From: DASTBU01 sp035711845
GTDB taxonomy: Bacteria > Acidobacteriota > Vicinamibacteria > Vicinamibacterales > 2-12-FULL-66-21
DNA length: 64,000 nt
Assembly (NCBI GenBank): GCA_035711845.1
Contig: DASTBU010000126.1
Coordinates: 11,979 to 75,978, forward strand
Direction of reading: 5' to 3'
The stretch's first letter is position 1. Every line of letters begins with the position of its first letter. Shown here in pieces: positions 61,565 to 64,000 of this stretch. The notes under the pieces were generated by a model. That model was not told the DNA's origin and did not search any database. It saw nothing but the letters and a program-made list of their open reading frames with translations. The translations under genes were made by a program, and so were the position numbers.

Positions 61565-62992
61565 ATGCCATCCTCAACCCAACTCGTCGTCATCGGTGCC
61601 GGGCCCGGCGGATATGCGGCCGCGTTCTACGCGGCCGACCGTGGGATGCAGGTGGCGCTCGTCGATCCGGAGCCGAATCCCGGGGGCGTGTGCCTCTACC
61701 GCGGCTGCATTCCTTCCAAGGCGCTCCTGCACGTTGCCGGCGTTCTCAACGAGGTCAAGCACGCCGAGGCCTGGGGAATCAGCTTCAGGGGGCGCACGAT
61801 CGACGTGAAGAGCGTGCGGGCGTTCAAGAACAAGGTCGTCGCCCAGCTCACGGGCGGCGTCGGTCAAGTCGCCCGCATGCGGAAGGTCAACCACATTCGG
61901 GGGCTCGCCGAGTTCCAGGATCCGCGGACGCTCAAGATCACGCACGACGGCAAGGACGCCGACACCCTGACGTTCGAGCACGCGATCATCGCAACCGGAT
62001 CCCGTCCAGCGTCCGTGCCAGGTCTCTCGATCGAGAGCGACCGGGTGATGGATTCCACGGCCGCGCTCGATCTTCCCGAGATCCCGGCGTCACTGCTGGT
62101 CGTGGGCGGAGGGTACATCGGCCTCGAGCTGGGTACCGTCTACGCGGCGCTCGGATCGAAGGTGACAGTCGTCGAGATGACCGACGGGCTGCTCCCAGGG
62201 GCGGACCGGGATCTCGTGAACATCCTCGCCAGGCGGATCGAGTCGATGTGCGAGGGCGTCCTACTGAACACGAAGGTCGTGTCGATGAAGGCGGTCGACA
62301 AGGGCGTCACTGTCACGTTCGAAGGCCAGATCCCTGAGGGTCTGGCGAAGGAACGCACGTTCGACCGGGTGCTGGTCGCCGTCGGACGGCGGCCGAACTC
62401 CGCGGTGCCGGGCCTGGACAAGACGCGGGTCAAAGTGAATCAGCGAGGCTTCATCGAGGTCGATCCCGCGCGCGCGACGGCGGAGCCGGGCCTTTATGCC
62501 ATCGGCGACGTTGTCGGGGAGCCGATGCTGGCGCACAAGGCATCGCACGAGGCCCGCGTTGCGGTGGACGCGATGCTCGGCGAGCGCGTCGCGTTCGAAC
62601 CGCTCGCGATTCCCGCCGTGGTGTTCACGGATCCCGAACTCGCATGGTGCGGCCTCACGGAGAACGACGCGCAGACGGAGAAGCGGGACGTTGCCGTCAC
62701 GAGGTTCCCGTGGGGCGCCTCCGGACGGGCGATTACGCTGGACCGCGCCGACGGCATGACCAAGCTGGTCCTCGATCCGCAGACCGAGCGCGTGCTCGGC
62801 GTCGGCATCGTCGGTCCCGGTGCGGGCGAACTGATCTCGGAAGGCGTGCTCGCCATCGAAATGGGTGCGACGGCCAGCGACGTGAAGCTGACCATTCACC
62901 CTCATCCAACCCTGTCCGAAACGCTGATGGAGTCCGCGGAAACATTCTTCGGTCAGGCCACGCACGTGTACAAGCCGAAGCGGACGAAATAG
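61565..62992 (+). CDS. lpd: Dihydrolipoyl dehydrogenase (E3)
   Basis: Reoxidises dihydrolipoamide with NAD+. 475 aa, standard length. FAD-binding GAGPGGYAAA, redox-active disulphide Cys-43/Cys-48 in GGVCLYRGCIPSKALL, NAD-binding GGGYIGLELGTVYAALG, and the dimer-interface catalytic pair His-447 and Glu-452 in HPHPTLSE. The start ATG 61565 lies immediately after the repeat array. Confidence 0.95.
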   Translation: MPSSTQLVVIGAGPGGYAAAFYAADRGMQVALVDPEPNPGGVCLYRGCIPSKALLHVAGVLNEVKHAEAWGISFRGRTIDVKSVRAFKNKVVAQLTGGVGQVARMRKVNHIRGLAEFQDPRTLKITHDGKDADTLTFEHAIIATGSRPASVPGLSIESDRVMDSTAALDLPEIPASLLVVGGGYIGLELGTVYAALGSKVTVVEMTDGLLPGADRDLVNILARRIESMCEGVLLNTKVVSMKAVDKGVTVTFEGQIPEGLAKERTFDRVLVAVGRRPNSAVPGLDKTRVKVNQRGFIEVDPARATAEPGLYAIGDVVGEPMLAHKASHEARVAVDAMLGERVAFEPLAIPAVVFTDPELAWCGLTENDAQTEKRDVAVTRFPWGASGRAITLDRADGMTKLVLDPQTERVLGVGIVGPGAGELISEGVLAIEMGATASDVKLTIHPHPTLSETLMESAETFFGQATHVYKPKRTK

Positions 62993-63015
62993 GTATCAGC
63001 TGTCAGCCATCAGCT
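62993..63015. repeat. Short CAGCTGTCAGCC inverted word between convergent genes
   Basis: TATCAGCTGTCAGCCATCAGCTG: three 7-8-bp spaced CAGC words with self-complementary CAGCTG, in the 17-bp gap between lpd and the uracil-DNA glycosylase gene and overlapping its 3' end. A reduced version of the larger arrays. Confidence 0.5.
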
Positions 63016-63720
63016 GTGTTCGACTTGCTGGACGGCGCGTCGCGCCGTCTCGAAGACCGACGCGAGCATCGGTGGCGTGAGCTTTCCGGTGTTGGTGTTC
63101 TGCCGGCTGGGGTGATACGACGCGATCACGGCAGGGGCGCCCTCGGGGAAGTACGCCAGGCCGTGACCGAAGGGTGGGCGCGGCTTCACGATGGTCCCTC
63201 TGGCTGCCAGGAGCCTCCAGGCGGCATCGAACCCGATCCGGCCGAGGCAGACGATCGCGCGAAGGCGCGGGAGGGCCGCAACCTCCGCCACGAGGTGATC
63301 GTGGCACGCGGCGATCTCCTCGGGCGTCGGCTTGTTCTCGGGTGGAGCGCACCGCACGGCCGCTGCGATGTACGCGTCGGCCAGCATCAGGCCATCATCA
63401 GGTCGGTGCGATGTCGGGATGCTCGCAAAACCGGCCGCATGCATGGCCCGCATGAGGAAGTCGCCTGAACCGTCGCCGGTGAACACTCGACCGGTCCGGT
63501 TCGCCCCATGTGCAGCGGGCGCGAGGCCCAGGACGAGCACGCGTGCCTCAGGGTCGCCGAAGCCCGGCACCGGCCTGCCCCAATAAGTGTCATCTCTATG
63601 CGCGGCCTTCTTCTGCTGCGCGATGCGCGCGCAGTAGCTACGCAGCCGCTCGCAGCGCGTGCAGGCGATGATCTGCCGGTGGACAACATCAAGGGAGGAT
63701 ACAGGGGAAGAAACCTTCAC
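63010..63720 (-). CDS. Uracil-DNA glycosylase, family 5 (UdgB) type
   Basis: Removes uracil (and hypoxanthine in some members) from DNA. 236 aa, GTG start. The family-5 motif A region GLAPAAHGANRTGRVFTGDGSGDFL is clear, with Ala instead of the usual catalytic Asp/Asn, and the C-terminal motif is SYHPSRQNTNTG. Four to five Cys residues (Cys-20, Cys-23 and Cys-30 in CTRCERLRSYC, others in AVRCAPP and AACHDHL) could hold the Fe-S cluster of this family. It is followed on the same strand by lipA. Confidence 0.9.
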   Translation of the reverse strand: MKVSSPVSSLDVVHRQIIACTRCERLRSYCARIAQQKKAAHRDDTYWGRPVPGFGDPEARVLVLGLAPAAHGANRTGRVFTGDGSGDFLMRAMHAAGFASIPTSHRPDDGLMLADAYIAAAVRCAPPENKPTPEEIAACHDHLVAEVAALPRLRAIVCLGRIGFDAAWRLLAARGTIVKPRPPFGHGLAYFPEGAPAVIASYHPSRQNTNTGKLTPPMLASVFETARRAVQQVEHS

Positions 63721-63783
63721 TTGTTGTTCTCGAATCGTTCAAGAGCCCAGACCTGCGCGTTGCCGCTCGAGTCGCAATCGATG

Positions 63784-64000
63784 TCAGGGATTCAGGCCGT
63801 TACTTCCTGCTTGTCGCTCGAACGATGCCGTCTGCTCGTGGGCATGATAGGAACTGCGCACGAGCGGGCCCGATTCGACATGGCCGAAGCCCATCTCCAG
63901 GCCGAGGCGCTTCAGCTCGGCGAACTCGTCCGGGGTGTAGTAGCGCACCATCGGCAGGTTCGCTGCCGAGGGCCGCAGATATTGTCCGATCGTCACGATC
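63784..64000 (-). CDS. lipA: Lipoyl synthase, C-terminal end (5' part outside window)
   Basis: Radical-SAM enzyme that inserts sulphur into the octanoyl group on lipoyl domains. Only the last 71 codons are visible: TIGQYLRPSAANLPMVRYYTPDEFAELKRLGLEMGF and VESGPLVRSSYHAHEQ, the characteristic C-terminus, with the conserved serine of RSSYHA that binds an auxiliary Fe-S cluster. Its product lipoate is needed by AceF, encoded just upstream on the opposite strand. Confidence 0.92.
   Translation of the reverse strand, partial: IVTIGQYLRPSAANLPMVRYYTPDEFAELKRLGLEMGFGHVESGPLVRSSYHAHEQTASFERQAGSNGLNP

Overview
The window is GC-rich, densely coding bacterial chromosome. It has no tRNA, rRNA, CRISPR array, prophage or insertion sequence that I could recognise. 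Gene content points to Acidobacteriota, most likely the Vicinamibacteria group. The clues are a Ser/Thr kinase with a TolB/WD40-like propeller coupled to an ECF sigma factor, a DUF4097 protein with an anti-sigma/sigma pair, a PafA-like phosphatase, an M49-like peptidase, an AceE-type pyruvate dehydrogenase and a YpdA-like reductase. This placement is inference from gene families; no phylogenetic marker was tested. GTG and TTG starts are common.

Layout: 1-4.9 kb holds a partial flavin amine oxidase, SppA and a PpiD/SurA-like chaperone. 5.3-14.0 kb is the cell-elongation locus: diguanylate cyclase, mreB, mreC, mreD, PBP2, rodA, RNase G. 14.1-20.0 kb is a minus-strand block: secreted protein, DUF4097 protein, zinc-finger anti-sigma, ECF sigma, MGMT-like protein, PafA-like phosphatase and a membrane protein. 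20.3-26.1 kb is nucleoside salvage: pyrimidine phosphorylase, CNT transporter, purine nucleoside phosphorylase, cytidine deaminase, MtnA. 26.1-29.6 kb holds tsaD, yjbQ, gltS and an HD protein. 29.7-33.4 kb encodes an ABC-2 exporter of two ATPases and two permeases. 33.7-35.6 kb holds an anchored protein, a gamma-glutamylcyclotransferase fold protein and a PilZ protein. 35.8-41.9 kb is an acyl-CoA/aldehyde block: ALDH, thiolase, IPMDH-like dehydrogenase, thiolase, 3-hydroxyacyl-CoA dehydrogenase. 42-48 kb holds a TPR protein, folE, a metal/cobalamin-binding-like protein and the kinase-sigma pair. 48-50.5 kb has a frameshifted gene, a secreted protein and a YpdA-like reductase. 50.7-54.2 kb is a LON-domain/VWA/MoxR ATPase operon. 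54.4-57.1 kb holds a glycerophosphodiesterase and a DPP III-like peptidase. 57.4-63 kb is the pyruvate dehydrogenase complex (aceE, aceF, lpd), followed by a family-5-type uracil-DNA glycosylase and the end of lipoyl synthase (lipA), which would lipoylate AceF.

The most unusual signal lies between the genes. Some twenty intergenic spacers contain degenerate tandem arrays of a short word. The word differs at each locus, is usually repeated every 7 bp, and is mostly arranged as two complementary arms able to form a long hairpin. Six of seven convergent gene pairs carry such an array or a related inverted repeat, while I found only one classical intrinsic terminator. A second recurrent signal is a TANNNT-type -10 hexamer 5-9 nt upstream of the start codon at about ten genes, with no Shine-Dalgarno sequence, suggesting frequent leaderless transcription.
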